Notes under the pieces: generated by a model
Told to the model about the DNA's origin: nothing
Database searches by the model: none
What the model saw: the letters and a program-made list of their open reading frames with translations, nothing else
DNA from: Deltaproteobacteria bacterium
GTDB taxonomy: Bacteria; Myxococcota_A; Polyangia; GCA-2747355; JADLHG01
Length of the DNA stretch: 64,000 bases
Reading direction: 5' to 3'
Assembly (NCBI GenBank): GCA_020848905.1
Contig: JADLHG010000030.1
Coordinates: forward strand, 1-64,000
Translations under genes and position numbers: made by a program
Shown here: positions 43,316-52,263 of the stretch, in pieces
Position numbering within the stretch: the first letter of the stretch is position 1
Layout: each line of letters starts with the position of its first letter

Positions 43316-43672
43316 GTTCCTTCTCCTCCACGCCACCGCCATTGCGGCCACGAATGAATGTGCCCTCGCGGGCACGTCTTACTGCAATGCGCGGAGCGTA
43401 GATCCACCCCCCAGAGCTGGCAAGGCGGAAGCGTGCCCCTGGAAGCGCGCCCCGGCCGTGGCGCGATCAGAAGCCAGCTCGCGGGACCCGCGCAACCAGG
43501 CCTGTCCGCCCCGCTACCGCGTAACCATCTGATCGTACGGGCGACCTTCGCTGGCGCGCGAATTGCTCCAACACTCGATGCCGGCCGAATCGCCGTGCGG
43601 CCAGCTGTTTGCGCCGGACCGGTGGAAGGGATCTTCGGCAAGCTGGCCCCCCATGCCGACCTACGACGGTCG

Positions 43673-44266
43673 GTGAAGCGGACCAAGACGGTGGAGGTGG
43701 GGGGCGAGACGTACGAGAAGAAGTATCGCGTGCTGGTCCGCGACCCGAACGGGCTTGGCACGAAGGAGCGCAAGAAGGCCGACAACCGCCTCCGCCGGAT
43801 GATCGGCCGCCTCGACGGCTCGCAGCTCGCCACGCTCGACAGGCTGCTCTCGGGCGGCGCGAGCTCGTCCCGGTCCGACACGACCTTTGCCGCGGCCGAC
43901 GTGGGTGGCGCGACGATCTTCGACTACCAGGCTCGCCGCCTCGAGGTCGCCGTTGGCGCCTTCGACATCATCGGCGGGGTCATCACCGCGCGAGACCGCA
44001 ATGGAGGCTCCGTCAGCATCAGCGGCGGCGCGGGGCCCACGATCATGGTCGGTGATGTGGACGGTAACATCTCCGTCGGTGAGATCACCAACGCGACCGG
44101 CGTGTCCATCGGCGCCCGGCGCAACGTAAGCGTGACCAACGTCTCGGCTGGCGGAACCATCGTGCAAACCACCATGGTGAATGGACGGCGCGTGACGGGC
44201 GTGGAAGCCGGTGAAGTCAACGCACAGGTGGCCGCGCTGCTGCGACAGTTCGGCCTGGGCGACTGA
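43673..44266 (+). CDS. beta-helix-like protein, unknown function, start uncertain
   Basis: 197 residues from a GTG at 43673. The frame is open back to 43358, but upstream sequence is Arg/Pro/Ala-rich and carries no signal peptide. The first part is basic (TKERKKADNRLRRMIGR). The second is a run of short Val/Gly/Asn strands (GGSVSISGG, GNISVGEITNATGVSIGARRNVSVTNVSAGG), suggesting a beta-helix or beta-roll. No family is recognised and no ribosome site is seen, so the start is weak. Confidence 0.5.
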   Translation: MKRTKTVEVGGETYEKKYRVLVRDPNGLGTKERKKADNRLRRMIGRLDGSQLATLDRLLSGGASSSRSDTTFAAADVGGATIFDYQARRLEVAVGAFDIIGGVITARDRNGGSVSISGGAGPTIMVGDVDGNISVGEITNATGVSIGARRNVSVTNVSAGGTIVQTTMVNGRRVTGVEAGEVNAQVAALLRQFGLGD

Positions 44267-44273
44267 GCGCAGC

Positions 44274-44594
44274 TTAGCGCGCCTTGCGTGAGCGTCGCAC
44301 GGGCCCGCCGCCCTCGCTCTCGCCCTCGCCCTCGGCCCCGCGCTCGGGCAGCTGCGCCACGAGCTTCTTCGGCGCCTGCGCGCGAGAGCTCTCGTCGATC
44401 CATTCCTTGAGCAGCTCGACGGGAGGAGCCTCTCCGGCCGCGAACTGCGCCGTGACCCATCCGCTCCGCCCGAGGCCATAGCCGGTGGGGGAGGCGGAGG
44501 GCCGCATCAACGCCACTGCGTTCGACCGGGGCAAGCCGAAGGCTCGAAGCTCCACGAGCGCTCGATCGGACGCGTTCTTCGTGCGGCGAACCAT
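44274..44594 (-). CDS. MmcQ/YjbR-like protein with internal deletion
   Basis: 106 residues. The second half is the MmcQ/YjbR C-terminal core: [43 protein letters not shown]. The usual first half, with its central strands, is missing. The sequence jumps from ALVELRAFG straight to [10 protein letters not shown], about 50 residues short. The frame is intact, so a shortened protein is made or the gene is decaying. A charged tail follows (EGEGESEGG). It is convergent with the gene at 43673, 7 bases away. Confidence 0.6.
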   Translation of the reverse strand: MVRRTKNASDRALVELRAFGLPRSNAVALMRPSASPTGYGLGRSGWVTAQFAAGEAPPVELLKEWIDESSRAQAPKKLVAQLPERGAEGEGESEGGGPVRRSRKAR

Positions 44595-44873
44595 CGCTTC
44601 TCTACCGTCGCAGCGTACGTCCGCCGGCCGCGCCCGACAATCCTCGCCTGGCGCCTTGTCCTCGCGCTGAAACGGAGGTGCCGGCGCCCCGAGGGCATTC
44701 GCCCGCGCCTCCTCGGCTCGCCGGCTCGGGCCACCGTCGTCGCCACCCTCGAGACGCCGCGGCAGAACCAAAGGCGTTGCGTTCTCCGTACGTAGCGCCG
44801 CCGCAGCGGGTCGAGAGCCGGGCACGCATCGTGCAGACCCGGGTGCGTCACGCATCCCCGGAGCCCCCACGTC

Positions 44874-45434
44874 ATGCGCGAGCATCGATCGGTCGTCCTG
44901 TGCGCCATCGCCGTATGCACCTTGGCGTGGAACTCCGCGGCCACCGCCGCGAACCCCACGCCGTGGCAGACCCGCGCCGCGAAGCGCCTCGAGCGAGCCA
45001 CGCGCGTTCCCGTGCTCGGGCGCCTCGTACTTCCCGTGGCGGCCCGCCTCGGAGTCGCGGGATTGCGCGCCGCCGACCCGGCCGTCGAGACGGCCTACGT
45101 CGCCGGGCGCGAGCGGGACTGGAAGAGCTTCTCCCGGAGGACGTCGCGCGGATTCGCTCACCTCGTGAACGGCGTGGTCCTCATGACGGTGCTGAGCTCG
45201 TTCATTCCGTTCAACTGGACGAGCGGCCCCGCCGAGCTCGCGCGCGTGCTCACGGGGCTGGTCGGACTCTCCGCCGGCGCGGCACTCGCCATCGAAGCGC
45301 GCGCGCACCTCTTGTCGGCAAGAGCCGGAAACACCGCCGCGGTCGTCGAGGCGCTGCGCCTGCCGCGCCTTGATGCGGCCGCGCATCGCGTCCACGACGT
45401 CCTCGCCCGCGGGAAGCTCCTGCCGGTCGAGTGA
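44874..45434 (+). CDS. exported membrane protein, tandem paralogue A
   Basis: 186 residues. The signal peptide (about 1-26, SAATA) is followed by [44 protein letters not shown], shared closely with the gene at 45641. Two hydrophobic segments come next ([15 protein letters not shown] and [16 protein letters not shown]). It probably sits in the membrane. The pair arose by tandem duplication. No known family is recognised. Confidence 0.7.
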   Translation: MREHRSVVLCAIAVCTLAWNSAATAANPTPWQTRAAKRLERATRVPVLGRLVLPVAARLGVAGLRAADPAVETAYVAGRERDWKSFSRRTSRGFAHLVNGVVLMTVLSSFIPFNWTSGPAELARVLTGLVGLSAGAALAIEARAHLLSARAGNTAAVVEALRLPRLDAAAHRVHDVLARGKLLPVE

Positions 45435-45640
45435 GGTCAGTCCGCCGGCGAGAGCAGCCCCCGGCGGGGTCGGGCGTCCCCCGGCAGCCGGCCATGGCAC
45501 CGGCCACAGCGCGCTCCGAGCCGGCGGGCGCACGCCCAAGCCGTTCGAATTGCACTGCCTTTGTTCGGGTCCGGGCCTGACCTGCCTGGCACACGCGATG
45601 CAGTGATGAAGGATCGCATTCGCACCGAAGGAGTCTGACC

Positions 45641-46219
45641 ATGCGCCATCGTGGATCGTTCGTCGTGTGGGCCGCGCTGCTGGGCGCCCTCGGAACGCCC
45701 TCGGCAGCCGTCGCCGCCGACCGCGTCCCCTGGCAGACCCGCGCCGCCGCGCGCCTCGAGAAGGCCACCGCGGTGCCCATCCTGGGTCGCATCGTGCTTC
45801 CCCTTGCTGCCCGGCTGAGCGTGGCGGGGCTGCGCGCCGCGGACCCGGCCGTGAACGAGGCCTACCGTACCCGCTCGCGCAACGTCGTCCGCGCCGTCAA
45901 GGACCTGGAGAATCCCTTTGGCTACTACGGTATGATCCACGCCATCAACGTCGGCTTCGCCGGCGCGGCCCTCTTCGGCATGGCGCTCCTCCGCCCCCTT
46001 CTCGAGCTCGCACCGGTGCAGAACGTCGCCTACTGGGCCGCCCCTTTCGTCGTCGGAGGCGGGCTCGCTGCGCTCCTCGAACGCCACGTTCGCGGCATCG
46101 GTGAGAAGGCGGGCAACGCCGCCGCGCTCAAGAAGGCGGGCCAATTGCCCCAGCTCGCGGCAGCGAGGACACAAGCCACCGATCTCGTCCGGCGAGCGCG
46201 TCTGCTCTTGAACGATTGA
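45641..46219 (+). CDS. exported membrane protein, tandem paralogue B
   Basis: 192 residues, paralogue of the gene at 44874. The signal peptide is about 1-25 (AAVA), then [43 protein letters not shown], two membrane segments ([20 protein letters not shown] and [16 protein letters not shown]) and a basic helical tail. A good GGAG site precedes the ATG. The two genes are about 200 bases apart, so each may have its own promoter. Function unknown. Confidence 0.72.
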   Translation: MRHRGSFVVWAALLGALGTPSAAVAADRVPWQTRAAARLEKATAVPILGRIVLPLAARLSVAGLRAADPAVNEAYRTRSRNVVRAVKDLENPFGYYGMIHAINVGFAGAALFGMALLRPLLELAPVQNVAYWAAPFVVGGGLAALLERHVRGIGEKAGNAAALKKAGQLPQLAAARTQATDLVRRARLLLND

Positions 46220-46250
46220 CCGCGCTCGGCAAACCTCGCAGGGTAAACAG

Positions 46251-46976
46251 ATGCAACAGCCTCGAGAAGCGCCGGCGCGCATCGCCCTCATCACCGGCGC
46301 CAGCCGCGGCATCGGTCGCGCCTGCGCCCTGCGCCTGGCCCGCGCGGGGTTCTCGATTCGCGCCCACGGTCGCGACCGCGTGGCCCTCGAGGAGACCGCA
46401 CGGCTCCTGCGCGCGGCGGGGGGCGAGGTCGCCTTGCATGCGTCCGACCTGCGCACCGCGGGCGCCCTGGACGCGCTCGTCGCGTGGGCCACCGAGGCTG
46501 GTCGCCTCGACGTGGTGGTGCAGAACGCCGGCTATCTCGCGCGAAGCCCGGTCCTCGAGGCGAAGTTCTCCGAATGGGACGCGGTGCTGGAGGTGGACCT
46601 GCGCCTGCCGATGCAGCTCACGGCCCTCGCGCTGCCGCACCTGCTCGAGAGCCAGGGGGCGATCGTCTTCCTCGGCTCCGTGGCCGCGCTGCAGGGGCTG
46701 CCCAACTCGGCCGCCTACTGCGCCGCCAAGCACGGCCTGCGCGGCTTCGCCTCGGCCCTCTTCGAGGAGGTGCGCGAGCAGGGCGTGCGCGTGGCCTGCA
46801 TCCACCCCGGCTTCGTGAACACCGAGATGGTCGCCGGGCGCGACGGCCTGGACTACGCGAAGATGATCCAGCCCGAGGACGTCGCCGAGCTCGTCCACAC
46901 CGCCGTGACGCTCCCGCCGAACGCCTGCGTCGTGGAGCTCACGGTTCGGCCCCAGCGCGCCCCGTACACCGGCTGA
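46251..46976 (+). CDS. short-chain dehydrogenase/reductase
   Basis: 241 residues with all SDR marks: cofactor loop TGASRGIG (about 15-22), NAG (VVVQNAGYL), catalytic Ser (FLGSVAALQ) and YCAAK. The basic residue after the first strand (AHGRDR) suggests NADPH. The substrate is unknown. It lies 31 bases after the membrane protein at 45641, perhaps in one transcript, with only a weak ribosome site. Confidence 0.9.
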   Translation: MQQPREAPARIALITGASRGIGRACALRLARAGFSIRAHGRDRVALEETARLLRAAGGEVALHASDLRTAGALDALVAWATEAGRLDVVVQNAGYLARSPVLEAKFSEWDAVLEVDLRLPMQLTALALPHLLESQGAIVFLGSVAALQGLPNSAAYCAAKHGLRGFASALFEEVREQGVRVACIHPGFVNTEMVAGRDGLDYAKMIQPEDVAELVHTAVTLPPNACVVELTVRPQRAPYTG

Positions 46977-47126
46977 CCCGACGGACCAAGCCTCCGACGG
47001 TGGCGCCATGGCTGGTAGAGCCACCGCGCCCGCCCGCAGATTCGCCGACGACGAGCCCTCCGCGGCGCCTCCGCCACGTGATCACGCGATCTTACCCCTG
47101 GCATATCTCGTGCTTGGCCTCAGCGC

Positions 47127-47912
47127 ATGGTCTATCGCACGGCTCGCACCTCCCGGGCTCGCCTCGGGTGGTTGCCAGCGCTGGCCCTCCTGCTCGCCGC
47201 CCCCGCGGCGCGGGCCGACCTGCGTGCGGGCCTCGCCGCGCTCTTCGGACGGGACCGGCCGCAGGTCGTGCGCAACCACGAGAAGGGGCTCGAGCTGCAG
47301 GACCAGGCCATGGAGGCCTACGCGCGGCAACGCCGCGGTAACGCCGCGTGGCACAGCGAGTGCTTCATCGTCTATCGCAATGGCGTCAAGGCGCTGCCGG
47401 ATCCAACGGCTCGAGAAAAGGCGAGCCTCACGGTGAAGGTGCCCGGCGCAGGCACGGTCACGATCAAGAACACGCCGCTACGCATGGATCAGGTCTTCGT
47501 CGAGCGGCGCGGACGCCAGCTCGTCTGCGTCGAGTATGTCGAGCACAAGGCCATCAAGGTCACGGGGCTCAATGGCGCAGACGAGTACGCCCGGCGCGAA
47601 GCGAGCAAGCGCGCGGCCGACCAGTGGTACCGCTTCGAGACGCTTCTCCGGCGAAACAGCGCGGAGGTGGGAATCAAGGTCGACGGGACCTTCATCCCTC
47701 TCGTTCGTCAGGGCAACGGCCGGACCGTCTTCTACGCCGTGGGGACCCCCTACGTGGCGTCGCAGGCAGGCGTCGCCCGCCTCGGCCAGGCCGTGCGCGC
47801 CTTCTTCTCTCCCACGCGCTCGGCTGGCGCGCGCCCCGAGGAATGGGTCACCTGGGACGGCGACGACGGCCCGCTACACATCTTCGACATGACGCTGGTC
47901 AGGACGCGCTAG
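47127..47912 (+). CDS. secreted protein, unknown function
   Basis: 261 residues with a signal peptide (about 1-30, ending AARA). Mixed alpha/beta mature part: RNHEKGLELQDQAMEAYARQR, then VKVPGAGTVTIKNTP and repeated beta strands. It ends GPLHIFDMTLVRTR. Few cysteines (two). No domain is recognised, and no ribosome site is obvious before ATG 47127. Confidence 0.68.
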   Translation: MVYRTARTSRARLGWLPALALLLAAPAARADLRAGLAALFGRDRPQVVRNHEKGLELQDQAMEAYARQRRGNAAWHSECFIVYRNGVKALPDPTAREKASLTVKVPGAGTVTIKNTPLRMDQVFVERRGRQLVCVEYVEHKAIKVTGLNGADEYARREASKRAADQWYRFETLLRRNSAEVGIKVDGTFIPLVRQGNGRTVFYAVGTPYVASQAGVARLGQAVRAFFSPTRSAGARPEEWVTWDGDDGPLHIFDMTLVRTR

Positions 47913-47953
47913 CGCGAAGGGGGGGCCCGGAAGCGCCCGGGCTCGGGCAGGAG

Positions 47954-48256
47954 TTACTTCTTCTTCAGGCACTCGCTCATGAACTTCTTGCGCTCGTCCC
48001 CCTTCAGCTTCTTCTCGCCCGCTTCCTTGTTGCAGGACTTCATCCGCTCCTGCGGCGTCTGCGGCTCGGCGGGCTTGGCCTTCAGGCACTCGCTCATGAA
48101 CTTCTTGCGCTCGTCCCCCTTCAGCTTCTTGTCGGTGGCCTCCTTGTTACAGGCCTTCATCTTCTCCTGCTGCGCGTTCGGCTTCTTCTCCGCGGCGCGC
48201 ACCACCTGCGGCACGAACAGACAGCCCGCCAGCACCAGCATCGCTACTTTCCGCAT
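47954..48256 (-). CDS. psiF: PsiF-repeat exported protein
   Basis: 100 residues. The signal peptide (about 1-22, VVRA) is followed by two PsiF repeats with the shared core KKLKGDERKKFMSECLK, each with two cysteines (MKACNKEA, MKSCNKEA). In E. coli psiF is phosphate-starvation-inducible; the molecular role is unknown. A strong GGAGGA site precedes the ATG. It is convergent with the secreted protein at 47127. I see no clear Pho box. Confidence 0.88.
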   Translation of the reverse strand: MRKVAMLVLAGCLFVPQVVRAAEKKPNAQQEKMKACNKEATDKKLKGDERKKFMSECLKAKPAEPQTPQERMKSCNKEAGEKKLKGDERKKFMSECLKKK

Positions 48257-48385
48257 CTAGTCCTCCTCTGCGTCGGTCGATCGGGGATCCGAGCCCAACC
48301 CCTATCGCATCCCAGGACCCCTGTCAAAATCCGGCGTTCCACGGATCTGGCCTCCTTACCCCTTTCCTTTCTCGCGGGTCGGTGC

Positions 48386-48425
48386 TATTACATTTTTGTT
48401 CCATTGTTGACGGTATCGTGTAATA
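48386..48425 (+). promoter_or_regulatory. promoter and inverted repeat at the PaaX-like gene
   Basis: TTGTTC (48396-48401) and TGTAAT (48419-48424) are 17 bases apart, and the ATG follows 2 bases later, so the mRNA would be nearly leaderless. TATTACA (48386-48392) and TGTAATA (48419-48425) form a perfect inverted repeat overlapping the -10, a likely operator for the regulator itself. Confidence 0.45.
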
Positions 48426-48426
48426 C

Positions 48427-49332
48427 ATGCGGGGCCCGGCCATCATACTGGACGTCCTCTCGGTGCTCGACCCGCTCCCCTTGCCGGTGCGAGAGCTGGT
48501 CCGCATCACGACCCTCTGCGGGGTCTCGAGCAACGCCACGCGCGTCGCGCTGAGCCGGCTCGTCGCGGCCGGAAAGGTGGAGCACGTCCCCGGCGAGACC
48601 TCGCCCGCCTACCGCTTCACCGAGCCGACGCGCGCGCTCAACCGGTACGTGCGCGCCGCGCTCGACGCCCCCGCGGTCCGCCCCTGGACGGGAGAGTGGT
48701 GGCAGATCCTGCCCCGCGGCCGCGCGCGCACGGGCGACCCCCGCGCGCCGCGGCTCACCGCCCTCGAGGTGTTCCACTTCGCGCAGCTCCGCCGGGGGCT
48801 CTGGATCCGGCCCGCGAACCTGAGCTTCACCGACGCCCAGCTCCAGGAGCGCCTGGCCGACCTGGACGGTCGCTCGGCCGGAGCGCTCCTCGTCTGCCGC
48901 TTCGTGAATCGACGTCGCGAACGGGCCCTCGCCCGCCGGCTCTGGCCCCTGCCGCAACAGGCGAAGGCCTGTCGCCAGGCGCTACGGCGCCTCGAGCGCA
49001 GCCTCGCCGCGCTGCCCGCACTCTCCCTCGAGGCGGCGCTCCAGGAGAGCTTCGTGGTGGGCGGCGAGGTCATCCGCTTGCTCTTCCGGGACCCGCTCCT
49101 GCCCACGGAGCTCTTGCCGGCGAGCTGGCCCGCGGGCGAACTGCGCGCGCTCTTCCATCGCTACTGCGCGAAGGGCTACGAACGCTGGGCCGAGTTCGTG
49201 GGTACCGTTCCCGGAGATCGCACGGCCTTGCGCACGCTGCTGCTCGGCGCCGCCGCCCAGTCGCGCGCCGCCGCCCAGTTCCTAGGAGGTGAAGATGCTC
49301 TCGGTACGCTACAACGGCCCCTTCCGGCCTGA
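48427..49332 (+). CDS. PaaX-family transcriptional regulator
   Basis: 301 residues. The N-terminal winged helix (VRELVRITTLCGVSSNATRVALSRLVAAGKVE) is followed by the PaaX central domain with WTGEWWQIL and the C-terminal domain (FRDPLLPTELLPASWPAGELRALFHRY). PaaX proteins repress catabolic genes and respond to CoA thioesters such as phenylacetyl-CoA. Here the target may be itself and the overlapping radical SAM gene. The inverted repeat over the -10 supports self-control. Confidence 0.85.
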   Translation: MRGPAIILDVLSVLDPLPLPVRELVRITTLCGVSSNATRVALSRLVAAGKVEHVPGETSPAYRFTEPTRALNRYVRAALDAPAVRPWTGEWWQILPRGRARTGDPRAPRLTALEVFHFAQLRRGLWIRPANLSFTDAQLQERLADLDGRSAGALLVCRFVNRRRERALARRLWPLPQQAKACRQALRRLERSLAALPALSLEAALQESFVVGGEVIRLLFRDPLLPTELLPASWPAGELRALFHRYCAKGYERWAEFVGTVPGDRTALRTLLLGAAAQSRAAAQFLGGEDALGTLQRPLPA

Positions 49333-50251
49333 CGCGCGCTACGCCTTCGGCGTGGTGAACGTGACCAATCGCTGTAACCTCGAGTGTCGGCACTGCTTCA
49401 TCTATCGCGACGGGAACGCGAACGCGGCCCCCGAGGACCCGCGCCGGGAGCCGTCGGACGACGAGCTGCTCGAGACGCTCGCCGCGCTGCGCGACCGGCA
49501 CGGGATCAAGGTCATGCTCTGGATGGGCGGCGAGCCGATGCTCCGACGCGGACTGATCGAGCGGGGGGTGGCGCTCTTCGACAGCTCGCACGTGATCACG
49601 AACGGGACAATTCCCCTGGTCGAGCTCGGACCGCGCGCGCTCTACGTCGTCTCGCTCGACGGGCCGGAGGCGGAGAACGACGCCCTGCGAGGGGACGGCG
49701 TCTACCGGCGCGTGCTCAGGAACCTCGGCCGGCTCCCCGAGGAGCTACGCACCCCCGTGCAGGTTCAGTGCACAGTGACCCGCAAGAACCAGCACGCCCT
49801 CGCGAAGCTGGTCGCGGCGCTCGAGGAGACGGCCGTGCAGTGGATGACCTTCACCTTCCACGTCCCCGCGGCGAACGACCAGACCGGCTGTGCATGGCCC
49901 ACGCTCGAGGAGCGGCTCGTGGCCGTGGAGGAGGTCCGCCGCCTGACGCGCGCCCATCCGGGCTTCGTCCGCAACAGCGAGGCCGCGCTCGACCTCATGA
50001 CCCCCGAGCAGGCCCCCGCCATCACCGCCCGCTGTCCGGCCCGCGCCCACGTCCTCTCCCTCTACCTCGAGGAGCAGGGCCTCACGACGCCGCACGTCTG
50101 CTGCTACGGCAACGACGTGGACTGCTCGCGCTGCGGTGCGTGGGTCGTCTTCCAGCTCGCGGCGCTCGAGCGCGCCCGGGCCGAAGGAAAGGGCCCCGCC
50201 TCGCGGCTCACGACGTATCAGGCCTTCGTCGGCTCGACCGCCCTCGGCTGA
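49295..50251 (+). CDS. radical SAM protein with Cys-rich C-terminus
   Basis: 318 residues. The radical SAM cluster motif is CNLECRHC (CxxxCxxC) near residue 31. GGEP follows (WMGGEPML), and a late Cys group (ITARCPARA, VCCYGNDVDCSRCGAW) may hold a second iron-sulfur cluster, as in SPASM-type enzymes. It makes a 5'-deoxyadenosyl radical. The substrate is not visible; no precursor peptide gene is seen nearby. It starts inside the end of the PaaX-like gene (38-base overlap) with a strong AGGAGG site, so the two are in one operon. GTG 49289 is an alternative start. Confidence 0.88.
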   Translation: MLSVRYNGPFRPDARYAFGVVNVTNRCNLECRHCFIYRDGNANAAPEDPRREPSDDELLETLAALRDRHGIKVMLWMGGEPMLRRGLIERGVALFDSSHVITNGTIPLVELGPRALYVVSLDGPEAENDALRGDGVYRRVLRNLGRLPEELRTPVQVQCTVTRKNQHALAKLVAALEETAVQWMTFTFHVPAANDQTGCAWPTLEERLVAVEEVRRLTRAHPGFVRNSEAALDLMTPEQAPAITARCPARAHVLSLYLEEQGLTTPHVCCYGNDVDCSRCGAWVVFQLAALERARAEGKGPASRLTTYQAFVGSTALG

Positions 50252-50464
50252 GCCGGCGCGCCACCTCGCGCTTTCCCCATGAATTCCGCGTAACAGCAGG
50301 CCTGAGCGGCGACCACGGTCCCGTGCTGCGCGACGGCTTGTCAGATCAGCACCCCCTCGTGCGTCTGACCCCGTGAACCGCGGAGGCCCCGAACGTTGCT
50401 TTGCGCCATACCCACCCCGTACGATGCCAGCTGGTCCGCCCCATCCGCGGGACGAGGAAGCCGC

Positions 50465-51136
50465 GTGTCCCACGCTGCACATGAAGAGCACCTCGAACGA
50501 CAGGCGCGTCGCCTGCTCGAGGCGTGGGCCTCGGAGGACGTCGTCACGGCGCATCGGGCGCTCGAGACGCTGTACGCCGAGATCCGCGGGGCGGTTCGGC
50601 GGACCTGCCACCGGCTCGAGAACTGCCTCCCGCCGCACACGACGGAAGAGGACGTCGCGCAGGAGATCTGGATCAAGCTCCAGCTCGGCCGGGGCCCCAC
50701 CGACCCCTACGTGCGGGCCTTGCCCGCGCTGCTCGCGTGGGTCATCCAGGTGTCGCGCAACCACCTCATCGACCTGCGCCGACGACGACGCCACCAGGCC
50801 GCGCTGGCCCGCGCCGCCGAGGGATCGATCGGCTGGACGGCCACCTTCACCGACCCCCTCGGCACCGAGGAGACAGTCGATCATCGGCTGCGACTCTCCC
50901 GGGTGCTCGCGCATTTCAACGCGACCTATCCCCCGGGGGCGCGCTACCTCGAGGCCACGCTGGCCTGGCCCGAGGCCACGCCGCTCGAGCTCGCCGAGAG
51001 CCTCGGCACCTCCGTGGAGAACGTCTATCAGATCCGAACGCGCGTCACGCGCCGGGTCGCCACCTTGATCGCGTCGCAGGACGACGACCGCGGGTCGCCC
51101 CCGACGGTCCGCCCCCCCCGAAGAGGCACGCCATGA
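50465..51136 (+). CDS. ECF-type RNA polymerase sigma factor
   Basis: 223 residues. Region 2 is clear: TTEEDVAQEIWIKLQLG, then LLAWVIQVSRNHLIDLRRRRRH, which melts and binds the -10. Region 4 follows with TPLELAESLGTSVENVYQIRTRVTRRV, which reads the -35. There is no membrane anti-sigma gene nearby; the next gene overlaps by 4 bases. GTG 50465 is chosen for its GAGGAA site and its fit to the family N-terminus. It probably controls its own operon and unknown targets. Confidence 0.88.
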   Translation: MSHAAHEEHLERQARRLLEAWASEDVVTAHRALETLYAEIRGAVRRTCHRLENCLPPHTTEEDVAQEIWIKLQLGRGPTDPYVRALPALLAWVIQVSRNHLIDLRRRRRHQAALARAAEGSIGWTATFTDPLGTEETVDHRLRLSRVLAHFNATYPPGARYLEATLAWPEATPLELAESLGTSVENVYQIRTRVTRRVATLIASQDDDRGSPPTVRPPRRGTP

Positions 51137-52263
51137 CCACACCGTCCTGGATCCCGAGCGCCAAATTGGAGGCCGAGCTTCGACAACGCGCGGGTGAGCT
51201 CGCCGGCTCGCCCGGAGAAGCTGCCGCACAGGCGGCGCGCGGACGCGACCTCCTCGAGCTCCTCGGACGGGCCCGCCTCGGCGCGGCCACGGCGTTCGTC
51301 GACGAGCTCGTCGCCTCGCACGGCGCGGCGCTGACCGACGTCGTGGAGCCCGCGCTTGCCGCGCTGGACCTGCCCGCGCTGGAGGACGCCGGCCTGACGC
51401 TCGCCGAGCGTCTCGCCGAGTTCGACGATGCGGGTTGGGACGAGCCGCCGACGGAGGCGGAGCTCGACGAGCTCGAGCGCACCCTCGAGACACGCGATCG
51501 CGTCGCCTTCGTGCTCGAGGGTGCGCGGCTCCTCGCGGGTCGGCCACCCGAGCTAGCCCCCTACGACGAGGCGGCGCTCCTTGCCTTCGACAGCGCGCTG
51601 CGCGAACGCCGCCACGGGCTCCTCTGCCTCGGAGCCCGCCGTTCGGAGCATCTCGCGCGGGTAGCTCCCGAGCACCGTGCCGAGCTCTGGTGGTGGAGCA
51701 CGGGTCTGGACCTGCCGCCCGACGCACTCGAGAGCTTCGCCCTCGTCGCGCGGACCCTGCATCGCTTTCCCGAGACGCGGACGCTGCTCGAACGGCTGGT
51801 GCGCGCCGAAGGAGCGCTCGAGGACGCTCTCTCCGGCCAGCTCGCAGCGCACGCTCCCAGCGCAGCCCCTGGGCGCGGCGCACGCGTCGTGTCGCTCGCC
51901 GATTACCTTCGCGGACGCGCGCGGCGCCTCGTTGCGCCCCAAACACCCGCCGTGGCCGAGACCGCCGTCGCCGTGGCCTGCGCGGACGAGGAGGTCACGG
52001 TGCTCGAGCTTCCGGAGCTCTCGCTGTCGACGACCGACACGCACCTGATCGTCGACTACGCCGAGCAGGAGCCGCTACCCGAAGGGGACGTGCCCACGCT
52101 CTGGGCCGAGGAGGTGCCCCCGCTCGCGAGCCGGCCCACCTACGCCGGCCGATTCGAGCTCCCCATGTCGGCGCCGCACTTCGCACGCCCCTCGGCGCGG
52201 CTGCGCGTCCCCACGGCGCGCGGCTGGCTCGAGGTGCCCCTGCCCTTCGACGACGACCGATGA
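51133..52263 (+). CDS. unrecognised soluble protein of the sigma/protease operon
   Basis: 376 residues without signal peptide or membrane segment. Mostly helical in the first 260 residues (LLELLGRARLGAATAFVDELV, ERLAEFDDAGWDEP). A later segment GARVVSLADYLRGRARRL follows, then a beta-rich end (STTDTHLIVDYAEQEPL, RGWLEVPLPFDDD). ATGA overlaps on both sides couple it to the sigma factor and the Lon-like protein. A role as anti-sigma or adaptor for the protease is tempting, but only its place says so. Confidence 0.75.
   Translation: MTTPSWIPSAKLEAELRQRAGELAGSPGEAAAQAARGRDLLELLGRARLGAATAFVDELVASHGAALTDVVEPALAALDLPALEDAGLTLAERLAEFDDAGWDEPPTEAELDELERTLETRDRVAFVLEGARLLAGRPPELAPYDEAALLAFDSALRERRHGLLCLGARRSEHLARVAPEHRAELWWWSTGLDLPPDALESFALVARTLHRFPETRTLLERLVRAEGALEDALSGQLAAHAPSAAPGRGARVVSLADYLRGRARRLVAPQTPAVAETAVAVACADEEVTVLELPELSLSTTDTHLIVDYAEQEPLPEGDVPTLWAEEVPPLASRPTYAGRFELPMSAPHFARPSARLRVPTARGWLEVPLPFDDDR

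Noticed and set aside
44595-45539. Long minus-strand frame upstream of the MmcQ/YjbR-like core
   Set aside because: The part beyond 44594 is Arg/Ala/Gly-rich, opposes the signal-peptide protein at 44874 and adds none of the missing family residues.
49745-51946. 733-residue minus-strand frame across the radical SAM and sigma genes
   Set aside because: Shadow frame of Arg/Ala/Gly-rich composition opposite genes with clear motifs.
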